Of a stretch of DNA of 64,000 nucleotides, positions 24,337 through 36,646 are shown piece by piece. This DNA comes from Nymphaea colorata (taxonomy: Eukaryota; Streptophyta; Magnoliopsida; Nymphaeales; Nymphaeaceae). Made by a program: the position numbers and the translations under genes. The notes beneath the pieces were generated by a model. That model was not told where the DNA came from, did not search any database, and saw nothing but the letters and a program-made list of their open reading frames with translations. Location of the stretch: NCBI RefSeq assembly GCF_008831285.2, contig NC_045141.1:18844848-18908847 (forward strand). Direction: 5' to 3'. The number at the start of each line of letters is the position of its first letter. Position 1 is the first letter of the stretch.

Positions 24337-27300
24337 TGTAACGCTCATTGTTTTGGGCAGGTCGGGTCAGATCGGAACCCAGACCCGGACCCGAACCCTT
24401 GGCGTGAAAGAGCCCGACGCGAGGGCTCTTCTCCCTCGCCTTTCCCTCTTTTCTCTCATCTATCTCCTGGGTACTCACAGCCAGTGCAGAGAAGAAGAAG
24501 ACGGAGGTGGTGCAGGCGGTGGCTCGACCGGCAGCGGCGGAGGTGGTGACGGCAGCAGTGGAGGTGGTGACGGCAGCAGCGTGGGTAAGCTCTCCTCTGC
24601 TGCCCTATCTTCTCCCTCTCTCGTTATTTCTGCTGCCTTTCCCGTTTCCTCTTTTTCCCCTTTCGTCTGCTCTCCCTCGCATCTCTCTCTGCCCACGCTC
24701 ACTCTTTCTCTCGTCTCCTTCCCCTTTCTCATTCACGCTCACCTCACTGCTGGCCTTTTTCCCCTTTGACCGAACCCTCTCCCCTATCAGTCCCCCTCTG
24801 TTTTTCTCTCTCTCTCTCTCTACTCGACCTCCCTCTCTGTCCACGCTTCACGCTCTCTCCCCATTTTCTGCTTGTTTTTCTATTTTCTCCAATCGAGCAC
24901 TCTCTCTCACTGATTTTCACTATTTTATCACTGTTTGATCCGATTTCAGCTTGGGGATTTGTCCTCCCCCTCGTAACAGCGTTTAGAGAAGGCGAAGGCC
25001 TTGGTGGTGGCGGCATTGAAGGATTTTAGCCATTTGGGGACCACTTAGACTCGTGAGGTGGCTGCCGGGAGGATTACAACAGTTTAGACTTTCAAATTGG
25101 GGTGAGCAAGGAGAAATTGAACCTATTTTATGATATATTTTTCTTTGGAACTCGTATAATTATTGTTTGAGCATGCTAGAAGGTAGAATTGATAGTTAGG
25201 GAAGCATGCAAGCGATTTTGCTTTTGGGGAAAATGTGGGGTTATGATGGAGAAGCGATGATTCATGTGTTTGTTGATCTTTTAAGCATGATGAGTTGATT
25301 TTCGAAGTAATAGAGAAGCATGGTAGCGTTTATATGGCTGTGGGGAAGATTTAGGACGGTTTTGATGAGCGTGTAGCACACATTCTGGTGAACGGGTGCG
25401 TCTTGGAGTTAAACAGGGAAAGTGTACGTAAGTTGGTTGTGCCTTTGGAGTTGACGCCTTGATTAAGAAAAAGAAAGTTTGGAGAAAGGCGTTTGTGATA
25501 GATGGATTGATGGCTTTGAGTTTTGACTTTTGTTGGCACGGCTAGAAGTTGGGAAGTGGCCTATTAGAGGGCTTGTAGGTCGACACTACCCGTCGACACC
25601 CTCTTGAGGCGATGACACGTGCCTCAAGGATTTTGTTTTGTATTTGTTTGAATTGCTTAGGTATCTAGTAGGAATCTTATCATTTGTTTATGTTTGCAGG
25701 TATCCCGGGCACGTCCCGTCGACCTTGAGTTCGAAGCTCAAGGAGTTTTGAAGAGTTTTGTGAGCGCACCACATGTATGGCGACATTCCAGGCAAATCCC
25801 TGCTTGGGGCAAATGTGTGATTGTGTGCTCCTAGGATCAAGGGATCCTAGGATTGTGATGTTAATTGATTGACTGCTTTGTGAATGAGTATATGTATGTT
25901 GCTTATATGATATGAATGGGTTAGAAAGATTATTAGTCATTTGTTTTGAAAATGTTACGCATTGGCATGTGCATGCTAGAATTGATAGATGAGGCGGGGT
26001 ATCGAGTCGAGTGTCTCCTCGACCCCAATTGTGCATTAGAAAGCATTATAGAATGATAACTGCATAGGAGAGCTACGAGCCAACCGCAGATCGAGACTAC
26101 TCTCTGTGGATTGGCTAAGTTTTTCAAAGAGGTGATTGACGTGATTGATGTGAGGATTGATATGAATGTGTACGTTGTTGCATATGCATTGCCATGGGCA
26201 ACAATGCAAATGGATGAAATAGAGGGTAGTTGTACTCGTATTGTATGACGGCTAGCAATAACTGTTACTGTATGTATAGACCTCGTGTGGAGGCATTGGG
26301 AGGTGTAAGTGCACTCGTAGGGTGTATTAACCTCATGTGCTAGCCAGTCATCTTGTGAATGAGTAATGATAATGATAAAAAAGAAAACAAAAGGATAAGA
26401 GATGAGAGGCCAGTGGGATGTGGCTGTGTGTTTGGGAGACGTCCCGTTCTCGCCACTGGTCTCGCCTGTCAGAGCGCAGGCGGTGCAAGGCCCCAGGGTT
26501 CTGTTGTGTGTTGTGCTTGGAGCGTTGGACTCCTGCCTTCCCAACCTGGGTGTCCTAGGGAAGGCTGAGTATCTCACCTTGGACTTCACACATCCAGGGA
26601 TGAGTGCTCTACCGCTGCAGCGGGTGAAATGGATCCATACTGTTATGGGCCACCACGGGGGTTGTCTCTCGGCTGTAGGCCGCCCGCGGTGTGCATGTGC
26701 CTGTGTTGCACCCACAGGAACTGTTAATGCACTAAAGTTAATGAAAATGTAATGTGTTTGATAGAATGCATGTGACTGACGTATATGTGATTGATATGAA
26801 TGCAAGTGTTATGTTTAAGCATGCTTCGCATGTGACTGATGTTGTGTTAGTGTGGCCATCAAGTGGCTTTTACGTGTCGTACTCTGACACGACATGACGA
26901 TAGATGAGTTGATATTTGTTCTTTTATTTGAGCCTTACTTGAGAGAGTTTGACATTTTCCTAGCTTGTTGTCATACTGCGAAGGCTGAGCCTTCAGTTGT
27001 TTTCTTTTTCATGTTTTGGCGGACCCGGGGCAACAGGTTGAGCAGATGGCTTCACTCACGTCCTATTGGGGAGGTTTTGGGATTGTCGTTTGTAGTGTCG
27101 GCGCGTTATGTTTTGGTTTTATTGATGTCTTCTTTTTGTTAGGCATCAATGTTATGATTTTGGGGCATTTTGGTCATGCACATAGATGTGAATTTGTATG
27201 AAACAAAATGATTATATAAATGAAAGTTCGCCCCATTTTTTTGAATTGCTTGGCTCATCGTCTTTTTGAATTGTTAGGTAGTCACACCTCGATGCTTTAT

Positions 27301-27350
27301 GTTTAGAAAAAAAAAAAAGGGTTTGTGGGTTAAAAGGTCGGGGTGTGACA
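24337..27350. mobile_element. Solo LTR, 3014 bp, Ty3/gypsy-like, with 5-bp target duplication
   Basis: The element starts TGTAACGCTC and ends GGGTGTGACA, with TG...CA ends and short inverted termini. It is flanked by acatc at 24332-24336 and 27351-27355. There is no internal coding region, so an element was reduced to one LTR by recombination between its two LTRs. The interior is GC- and CT-rich at its left (24350-25060), where long open frames appear on both strands; these are compositional. The size and the tgtaac...gtgaca ends fit large gypsy LTRs of the Tekay/Del kind, but the clade is a guess. The element is probably fairly young, as the ends and duplication are intact. Confidence 0.85.
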
Positions 27351-28834
27351 ACATCAGCCAGAAATGTGTTACATACATGCACTATTGGCATTTAATGCAT
27401 ATCTAGCAATGGAAAAGTACATTCACGAAAGAAAGGTGAAAGTTATACCTCTTTTATATTCAACTTGGTGAACACCTCTTGCACAACATTGAAATTCTGG
27501 ATCATCATCAAAATTGACCTAAAAAAATTCCTACAAATAAAAGAAGAAACATAATGGATAAGAATCTCCACATCCAGCATAAAAAATAAACAACACAATT
27601 TACAAGCAAGGCCTACTTTGCGATTTCAAGAAAAGAAGCTTTTCGTGAGCAAGTGATTTTCCCTATCAATGAGGAAGAAAAGGGTGTGGAAGGAAGAAAG
27701 GAAAGTCAAAAAAGAAAAGTACCTCAGAGGCTTGCAACACCATTTAAGAACAACAACTGCTTGTGAGTCACAAATCAAGCACATTTAAAGAAAAGCCTAT
27801 TCAACCTTACCACATCCAATTAGATTTCCAAAATTGTAAAGAGAAATAAGACAGAAAGCCCTTAGTATAACACTGTGCCCTTCCTGCAGCCTTTATCTTA
27901 GCTCCCTGCAACCATTATTAATTAGAATAGAAAAAGAAAAGTAAACACAAACATAGAAGAGCAAAGTACCATCAACAAATTTTAGCCCCACACGTACCAA
28001 AAGAAGAACATTTGCATCTACATAATACCACCAGGCCACTGTGAACTGAATAGTGCTCTCCAAGTTTCATTGAGGAATGTCTTTCCGTGATTTTCAATCT
28101 CCTCATGCAATAAAGAGACATCATTTTGCCAGTGTCCTTATGAGGGTCTGACATCAGCCGGCTGCCGAATGTGGCTGGATTTTTTTTTTCGTCTCGCAAA
28201 AAACCGTGATATAAGGTGCATCAGTGACCACAATTGCTCGGCCATGGTCTTTTAGGAACAAAATGCACCTTTCACGACAGTTTTTAGCGATACAAAGTAG
28301 AAACTAAAGACCATCAAGCCACATTCGGCTGTCTGATTTCAATTTTTCTCTTTTTATACATATATAGAAGCGAATCCTGCCAATGTAGCTAATCAAATAC
28401 AACTTTTTGATAAAATACTAAAGTCTTCATCATTTATTTAGGTAAGATACCTTCTCTTCGAAAATTAATCTGAGGTTGCAAGATCCTTTCAGCCAAAATT
28501 GAGCTTGCATCTAAGAAGCCATGCGAGTACCTAAGCAAAAGATAGATTTTTTTTTTTTTACCAGGTAGAAAAAATGTAATTTCAAGTTTCCACAGAAGAT
28601 ATGAGAAAATTTACATCTCCAGAATACTGGTTAGAAAAAATCAACCCAAGAAACAAGGCAATTTTACCCACATCTCCATGTCTCCTCCATATATTCACCA
28701 AGTTACTGCCATATTTTTTTTGGCTTTGCTGCCATGCTCCTTTCTCAAACAAGTGATCTAACAGAACTATGATTAGCTTCCATGTCACTAATTCTTGTCT
28801 GAGTAATGCTCAGAGCCGTATCTCTTGGTGCCAT

Positions 28835-29501
28835 ATGAAAGCAAATCATAACCAAGAATATGAAAGCAAATCATAACCTAGAAAGTTGAAAACTTTTGAA
28901 CAAATTATAGAACAAGAGAAAAACAGCCGATGGATGAAATGGACCTGCAACGGGTAACAGCTTAGAAGGTAAAAATTCATTCTTTTGGATTTGCAACCAA
29001 AAGCCACACTAGGTGAAACATGACTGGATTATGCAAACAACTTTCCAAGCATCTACAGCAGTTTCATAAGTAGTGACTGAGAAGAGAAGGAAAGAGCCTT
29101 AACTTTCTTAGAAACCATTTAGCAACATAACTAATCTTTCATAGAAATTGCAGTTTCATTTAGCGTGTGCAACAAACCCTTTAAGCCACTACGTTTCACC
29201 TTAGTGGAAGTGGAAGAGTGAGGTCTCATAAGTGCTTCTAAAGATGGCACTCACAAGCATTAATCAATGTCCAGTAAGCATAACGATGTTTGGAAATCAT
29301 TAAGCAAATTAAAGATACAACCTTAAGTGCCCCTACTCATTCCTCAACGCTAGTTATTTTCCCTCAAACATTTCTAAAATTTGCAATAATTTACACATCA
29401 TTCTTGAGAATTCATACATGATCCTACTATTACAATATATATATAATCCAACCATTCCCAAGCTTCCTTCTTCTAACTATAACCGTGAAACATATTTTTT
29501 G
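28835..29501. other. Intergenic, no recognised gene
   Basis: AT-rich, with a short direct repeat 'atgaaagcaaatcataacc' at about 28836 and 28861. Could be the 5' flank of the possible minus-strand gene. Confidence 0.4.
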
Positions 29502-29713
29502 CATTGTCACATACGTCTGGTACGGGTATCATACGGCAAGGAATTTCTCGGGTATAATACGGCAAAGTTGTATATCTCGGGAATATCTCAGGAAAATCTC
29601 GGCAAATTTTTTAAAAATTTAAAACATTTAATAAACCCCAAAAACTATAAAAAAATAAAAATTAATAAAAAAAATATGAAAAAAATGTGTATAATACGCG
29701 TCTTATGTGACAA
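29502..29713. mobile_element. MITE, 212 bp, with inverted termini
   Basis: It begins cattgtcacata and ends tatgtgacaatg, with the inverted repeat continuing imperfectly inward (gtatcatac against gtataatac). The 8 bp outside each end are attttttg and attttttt, a near-match to a hAT-size duplication. Words such as ctcgggtataatacggc link it to the repeats at 18.1, 47.7 and 55.8 kb. Confidence 0.65.
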
Positions 29714-30114
29714 TGATTTTTTTGGGCAAGAAATATGTGGGGCTATATTGATGGTACCAAAGAAGACCCTCAACTTACTCTTACAAAGAAAGTAGATGGA
29801 AAAGAGGTAGAATTGACTAAAAATGAGAAAGAAACTACTCGTAATGAACATAATAAGTGAAAAGCATGGAAATGTGAGCATCATAAAGCCATTTATTGGC
29901 TTCAAGCTGGAGTTGATTCAACAACTCAAGCACAAATATCAAATTTTCAACTAGGGTCAGAAGCAAGCAATTATCTAAAAGAAACCATTATATTGAAAGA
30001 TGATGGCCACAAAGCCAAGTTGAAAAAGAGTATTACCTAATCTAGCAAAGAGAAAGAACTATTAGAGAATACCATGGGGAGATCATGCTAAGAGAAAGAA
30101 CTATTAGAGAATAC
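29714..30114 (+). pseudogene. Broken Ty1/copia-like Gag fragment
   Basis: From 29738 a plus-strand frame reads WGYIDGTKEDPQ and later KAIYWLQAGVD, followed by a segment ending ASNYLKETIILKDD, and stops at 30040. It has one internal stop (tga after NEHNK). The pattern of Trp-Gly-Tyr-Ile-Asp-Gly, a second Trp-containing helix and a Tyr-Leu-Lys segment is that of the copia Gag (UBN2) domain. No zinc knuckle, protease or LTR is seen. The last part holds 'agagaaagaactattagaga' twice (about 30048 and 30091) just before the satellite starts. Confidence 0.5.
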
Positions 30115-33100
30115 CTTATCTAATTCAAAAATTGTTCGATATCGATCTATCTGTGGGTTTAGATCAGTAGACTTACCTGATCCATAAATTGTTGGATTTT
30201 GATGTAGTTGCGGGCCTAAATCAATGGTCATATCAAATCCAAATATTGTTGGATTTGGATTAGGTTGTCGGTCCAAATTAATGGTCTTATACAAGATAGA
30301 AATTGTTGGATTTGGATATAGTAGTGGGTGTCGATCAGTAGTCTTATCTGATCCAAAACATGTTGAATTTGGATATGGTAGTGTGTTTAGATCAATGGTC
30401 TTATCTGATCCAAAAACTATTAGGTTTGTGTCCGGTTGTAGATAGATAACATCAATCTTATCTGATCCAATTATGGTAGTGTGTTTGGATCAATGATCTT
30501 ATCTAAGTCCGAAGTAGCTAGATTAGGATCTAATTTGGGTCGAGATCAGTGGCCTTATCTGATCTAAAAAAAATTGATTCAGATATCATTGTGCATATAT
30601 ATAGTGGTCATATCTAATCCACCCATTGTTTAATTTGGATCAAGTTGTCAATCTAGATCAATGGTCTTACCTGATCCAAAAATTGTTGGATTAATATATT
30701 GCAGTGAGTCTAAATCAATAGTCATATATGATCGTACATTGTTGAATTTTGATATGGTAGTGGGTCTCAATAAGAGGTCTTTTTTGAGCATCAGTAGTCT
30801 TATCTGATGCAAAAATTGTTGGATTTTGATTTGGTTGTAATATAGATCAGGAGTCTCATCTGATCCAAAAATTATTGGACTTCAATCTCGTTGTAGGCCA
30901 GCCAGTAGTCTTGTATAATCTAAAGATTCTTAGATTTAGATTTAGTTGTCGGTCAAAATCAACTGCCCTATCTGACCTAGAAACTATTGGATTTAGATTC
31001 GGTTGCGGGTATAGATCAATGGGGTTACCAAATTCAAAAATTGTTCGATATCGATCTATCTGTGGGTTTAGATCAGCAGTTATACTAGATCCACAAATTG
31101 TTGGATTTTGATGTAGTTGTGGGCCTAAATCAATGGTCATATCAAATCCAAATATTGTTCTAATTGGATTTGGTTGTCGGTCCAAAGTAGTGGTCTTACA
31201 TAAGATGGAAATTGTTGGATTTGGATATAATAGTGGGTGTCGATCAGTAGTCTTATCTGATCCAACATATGTTGACTTTAGATATAGTAGTGCGTTTAGA
31301 TCAGTGGTCTTATCTGAGCCAAAAACTATTAGACTTGTGTCCGGTTGTAGATAGAAATCAGCAGTCTTATCTGATCCAGTTATGGTAGTGTGTTTGGATC
31401 AATGGTCTTATTTAAGTCCGGAATAGCTAGATTTGAATCTAATTTTGGGTCGAGATCAGTGATCTTATAGATCTAAAAAAAATTAACTTAGATATGGTTG
31501 TACTTATATATAGTGGTCTTATCTAATCCAGCCATTGTTGAATTTGAATCACGTTGTCAGTTGACATCAATGGTCTTACTTGATCTAAAAATTGTTGGAT
31601 TAATATATTGTAGTGAGTCTAGATCAACACTCATATATGATCCGTAAATTGTTGAATTTTGATATGGTAGTGGATGTCAATGAGTGGTCTCTTCTGAGCA
31701 TCAGTAGTCTTATCTGAAGCAAAAATTGTTGGATTTTGATTTGGTTGTGATATAGATCAGGAGTCTTATTCGATCCAAAAATTATTGGACTTCAATCTCA
31801 TTGTAGGCCAGCCAGTAGTCTTGTATAATGTAAAGATTCTTAGATTTAGATTTAGTTGTCGGTCAAAATCAATTGCCTTATGTGACATGAAAACAATTGG
31901 ATTTAGATTCGGTTGTGGGTCTAGATCAATGGGCTTACATGATTCAAAAATTGTTCGATGTCGATCTATCCATGGGTTTAGATCAGTAGTCTTACTTCAT
32001 CCACAAACTGTTGGATTTTGATGTAGTTGTGGGCCTAAATCAATGGTCATATCAAATCCAAATATTGTTGTAATTGGATTTGGTTCTTGGTCCAAATTAG
32101 TGGTCTTACATAAGATGGAAATTGTTGGATTTGGATATAATAGTGGGTGTCAATCAATAGTCTTGTCTCATCAAAAATATGATGACTTTGGACATGCTAG
32201 TGTGTTCAATGGTTTTATCTGATCCAAAAACTATTAGACTTGTGTCTGGTTATAGATAGAAATCAGCAATTTTATCTGATCCAGTTATGGTAGCGTGTGT
32301 GGATCAATGGTCTTATCTAAGTCCGAAATAGCAAGATTTGGATCTAATTTTGGGTCGAGATCAGTGGTCTTATTGATCTAAAAAAAAATAACTCAAATAT
32401 GGTTGTGCTTATATATAGTGGTCTTATCTAATCCAGCCATTGTTGAAATTGGATCAAATTAACAGTCGAGATCAATGGTCTTACCTGATCCAAAAAATGT
32501 TGAATTAATATATTGTAGTAAGTCTAGATCAATAGTCATATATGATATGTAAATTGTTGAATTTTGATGGTAGTGGATCTCAATGAGTGATCTCTTCTGA
32601 GCATCAGTAGTCTTATCTGATGCAAAAATTGTTGGATTTTGATTTGGTTGTGATATAGAACAGGAGTCTTATTTGATCCAAAAATTATTGGACTTCAATC
32701 TCATTGTAGGCCAGCCACTAGTCTTGTATAATGTAAAGATTCTTAGATTTAGATTTAGTTGTCGGTCAGAATTAATTCCTTATGTGACCTGAAAACAATT
32801 GGATTTAGATTCGGCTGTGGGTCTAGATCAATGGCCTTACCTGATTCAAAAATTGTTCGATGTCGATATATCTGTGGGTTTAGATCAATAGTCTTACCTG
32901 ATCCACAAACTGTTGGATTTTGATGTAGTTGTGGGGCCTAAATCAATGGTCATATCAAATCCAAATATTGTTGTATTTGGATTTGGTTGTCGGTCCAAAT
33001 TAGTGGTGGATGGAAATTGTTGGATTTGGATATAGTAGTGGGTGTGGAACAGTAGTCTTATCTGATCCAAAATATGCTGAATTTGGATATGGTGGTGTGT

Positions 33101-36100
33101 TTAGATCAGTGGTCTTATCATATCCAAAAAACTATTATACTTGTGTCTGGTGGTTGGAGATAGAGATCAGCAGTCTTATCTGATCCAGTTATGGTAGTGT
33201 GTTTGGATCAATGGTCTTATCTAAGTCCGAAATAACTAGATTTGGATCTAATTTTGGGTCGAGATTAGTGGTCTTATCTGATCTAAAAAAAATTGACTCA
33301 GATATAGTTATGCATATATATAGTGGTCTTATCTAATCCAGCCATTGTTGAATTTGGATAGTGTTGTCAATCTAGATCAATGGTCTTACCTAATCCAAAA
33401 ATTGTTGGATTAATATATTGTAGTTAGTCTAGATCAATAGTCATATATGATCCGTAAATTGTTGAATTTGGATATGGTAGTGGATCTCAATGAGTGGTCT
33501 TTTTTTAGCATCAGTTGTCTTATCTAATGCAAAAATTGTTGGATTTAGATTTCGTTGCGATATAGATCAGGGGTCTTATCTGATCTAAAAACTATTGGAC
33601 TTCAATCTCGTTGTAGGCCAGCCAGTAGTCTTGTATAATCTAAAGATTCTAAGATTTAGATTTAGTTGTCGATCAGAATCAATTGTCTTATCTGACTTGA
33701 AAATTATTGGATTTAGATTTGGTTGTGGGTCTGGATCAATGGGCTTACATGATTCAAAAATTGTTCGATGTCGATCTATATGTGGGTTTAGATGAGTAGT
33801 CTTACCTGATCTACAAACTGTTGGATTTTGATGTAGTTGTGGGCCTAAATCAATGGTCATATCAAATCCAAATATTGTTGTAATTGGATTTGGTTGTCGG
33901 TCCAAATTAGTGGTCTTACATAAGATAGAAATTGTTGGATTTGGATATAATAGTGGGTGTCGATCAGTAGTCTTATCTGATCCAAAATATGTTCTTTGGA
34001 TATGGTAGTGTGTTTAGATCAGTGGTCTTATCTGACCCAAAAACTATTAGACTTGTGTCCGGTTGTAGATAGAGATCAGCAATCTTATCTGATCCAGTTA
34101 TGGTAGTGTGTTTAGATCAATGGTCTTATCTAAGTCTGAAATAGCTAGATTTAGATCTATTTTGGGTCGAGATGAGTGGTCTTATATGATCTAAAAAAAA
34201 TTGACTCAGATATGGTTGTGCATATATATTGTGGTCTTATCTAAGACAACCATTGTTCAATTTGGATCACGTTGTCAATATAGATCAATGGTCTTACCTA
34301 ATCAAAAAATTGTTGGATTAATATATTGTAGTGAGTCTAGATCAATGGTCATATATGGTCCATAAATTGTTGAATTTGGATATGATAGTAGATCTCAATG
34401 AGTGGTCTTTTCTGAGCATCAGTTGTCTTATCTGATGCAAAAATTCTTGGATTTTGATTTGGTTGTGATATACATCAGGAGTCTTATCTGATCCAAAAAT
34501 TATTGGACTTCAATCTCGTTCTCGGCCAGCCAGTAGTCTTGTATAATCTACATATTCTTAGATTTAGATTTAGTTGTCGGTCAGAATCAATTGTCTTATC
34601 TGACCTGAAAACTATTGGATTTAGATTCGGTATAGATCAATGGGCTTACCTGATTCAAAAATTGTTCGATATCGATCTATCTGTGGGTTTAGATCAGTAG
34701 TCTTACCTGATCCACAAATTGTTGGATTTTGATGTAGTTGTGGGCCTAAAGCAATTGTCATATCAAATCCAAATATTGTTGTATTTGGATTTGGTTGTTG
34801 GTCCAAATTAGTGGTCTTATATAAGATAGAAATTGTTGGATTTGGATATAGTAGTGGGTGTGGATCAGTAGTCTTACTTGATCCAAAATTTGTTGCATTT
34901 GGATATGGTAGTGCGTTTAGATCAGTGGTCATATACGAGTCTGAACTTACAGGATTTAGATCTAATTGTGAATCGAGATCAATGGTCTTATCTGATCCAA
35001 AACTATTAGATTTGTGTTTGATTGTAGATATAGATCAGTGGTCTTATCTAATCCAATTATTGTTGGATTTTGATCTAGTTGTGAGTTTGGGTAAATAGTC
35101 TTGTCTGGTCGATAAGTTGAGAGCTTAGGACATGGTAGTGAGCCTAAATTGGTAGTCTCATATGAACCGAAAATTGTTGAATCTAGATATGGTAGTAGGT
35201 CCCAATCATAAGTCTTATCTGGTCCAAAAATTGTCAGATTGGGATCTAGTAGTGAGTTTAGAATAGTAGTCTTATCAAACGCAAAAATTGTTGGATTTGG
35301 ATTTACTTATGGGTATATATCAGGAGTCTTATTTATTGGACTTCAAATTGGTTGTATCAACTGTGTTGTCTAATTTGAAAACTATTGAATTTAGATTCAG
35401 TTGTGGGTTTAGATCAATTGGCTTATCTGATTCAAAAATTGTTGAATATGGATATGGTAGTGGGTCCCGATCATGGGTCTTATCTAATTCAGAAATTGTT
35501 AGATTTGGATCTAGTCATAGGTTTAGAACAATGGTCTTATCTAACGCAAAACTTGTTGGATTTGGATTTGGTTGTAGGTGTACATTAGGAGTCTTATATA
35601 ATCTAGAAATTATTTGACTTTAAATTGGTTGTAGGCCAGCCAGCAGTCTTATATAATGTAAAGATTGATAGATTTAGACAGTCGTCTGTCGGAATCAATT
35701 GTCTTGTCTAATTTGAAAACTAGATTTAGATTCAGTTGTGGGTCTGGATCAATGAGCTTATCTGATTCAAAAACTATTGAATATGGATCTATTTGTAGGC
35801 ATAGACCAATGATCATATTTGATCCAAAAATTTGTTGGATTTGGATCTGGTTGTGGGCCTCAATCAGAGACGTTGTCAAATTTAGATATTGTTGGAGTTT
35901 GATATGTTAGTGAGTATAGATCAATAGTCTCATCTGATCCAAAGATTGTCGAATTTAGATATGGTAGTGTGTTTGGATCAGTGGTCTTATCTAAGTCTGA
36001 AATTGTTAGATTTGGATCTATTGTGGGTCAAGATCAGGGGTCTTATCTGATCAAGTTTTTGTTGGATATGGGTTTGGCTGTCAGTCTAGATCAATGGTCT

Positions 36101-36646
36101 TATCTGATCCAGTTTTTGTTGGATTTGGGTTTGGTTGTCAGTCAAGATCATTTGGTCTTATATGATCCAAATATTGATTGATTAAGATACGGTAGTGAGT
36201 CTAATCAACAGTCTTATCTAATCCAAAATTTGTTGAATCTAGATATGGTAGTGTGTCTTATCTCAGTCTGAATATTACTGGATTTGGATCTAACTATGGG
36301 TTCAGATCAATGGTCTTAATTTATACAAGATTGTTGGATTCATATATGGTCGTTGATATCTATTAGTGGTCTTAATGATCCAATTTTTGTTGGATTTGGA
36401 TCTTGTTGTCAGTCTAGATTAGTGGTCTTATCTAATCTAGAAATTGTTGGACTAGGATATAATAGTGAGCAGGGGCGAAGGGAGGGGGGGGGGCCTAGGC
36501 CATGGCCCCACCCTGGCCAATGAAAAAAAAAACTTTTACATTGAAAAAAAATATTATTTTTTAATCACTATATGTATTTTTTATATTTAAATTCAGTTTG
36601 GCCCATCAATAGCCTTATCTAATATTGAAATTGTTGAATCTAGTTG
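30115..36646. repeat. Satellite array: ~53-bp units in ~905-bp higher-order repeats
   Basis: About 6.5 kb is built from variants of one unit of roughly 53 bp, with cores such as agatcaatggtcttatctga, 'tccaaaaattgttggattt' and ggatatggtagtgggt. Groups of about 17 units form a higher-order repeat. The marker ggccagccagtagtc occurs at 30897, 31806, 32709 (variant), 33616 and 34524, i.e. every 903-909 bp, and a diverged copy appears at 35634. The right third (35.1-36.6 kb) is less regular. A dispersed repeat (36471-36603) is inserted near the right edge, after which satellite sequence resumes for about 40 bp. Open frames of 60-109 codons occur on both strands because units are near multiples of three; I regard them as by-products. 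Confidence 0.9.
36471..36603 (+). repeat. Dispersed repeat carrying ggccatggcccca, copy C, inserted in the satellite
   Basis: Begins aggggcgaagg, followed by a run of G, ggccatggccccaccctgg, an A-rich stretch and ttcagtttggccc. It is homologous to 8133-8312 and to the reverse of 11500-11690, but lacks their right tail. Confidence 0.55.

Larger units (their letters stand above)
23490..28834 (-). other. Possible unidentified multi-exon gene or gene relic, split by a solo LTR
   Basis: Several minus-strand blocks are open, protein-like and bounded by splice consensus. 28530-28451 and 28136-28029 join in phase; the joined frame includes LLHEEIENHGKTFLNETWRA. 27518-27449 contains QNFNVVQEVFTKLN. 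24290-24268 is 23 bp, in phase with the previous block. About 23750-23500 is open in more than one frame. An ATG-starting block at 28834-28751 (MAPRDTALSITQTR) could be the first exon. In several blocks a second frame is also open, so the true frame is not settled, and I recognise no family. The 3-kb solo LTR (24337-27350) would lie in an intron between the third and fourth blocks. It could equally be an old pseudogene or chance. Confidence 0.3.

Noticed and set aside
24223-26805. Many overlapping open frames on both strands, up to 290 codons
   Set aside because: They lie inside the solo LTR and result from GC-rich and CT/GA-rich low-complexity sequence; composition is serine/proline/arginine-rich in whichever frame is read and no domain is present.
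30088-36181. Repetitive open frames of 60-109 codons as a family of repeat proteins
   Set aside because: Frames open on both strands, break at irregular units and lack upstream promoter or start context; better explained by a satellite with units near a multiple of three.
30115-36646. CRISPR-like array
   Set aside because: The units are contiguous variants without constant repeats separated by unique spacers, and the genome is eukaryotic.
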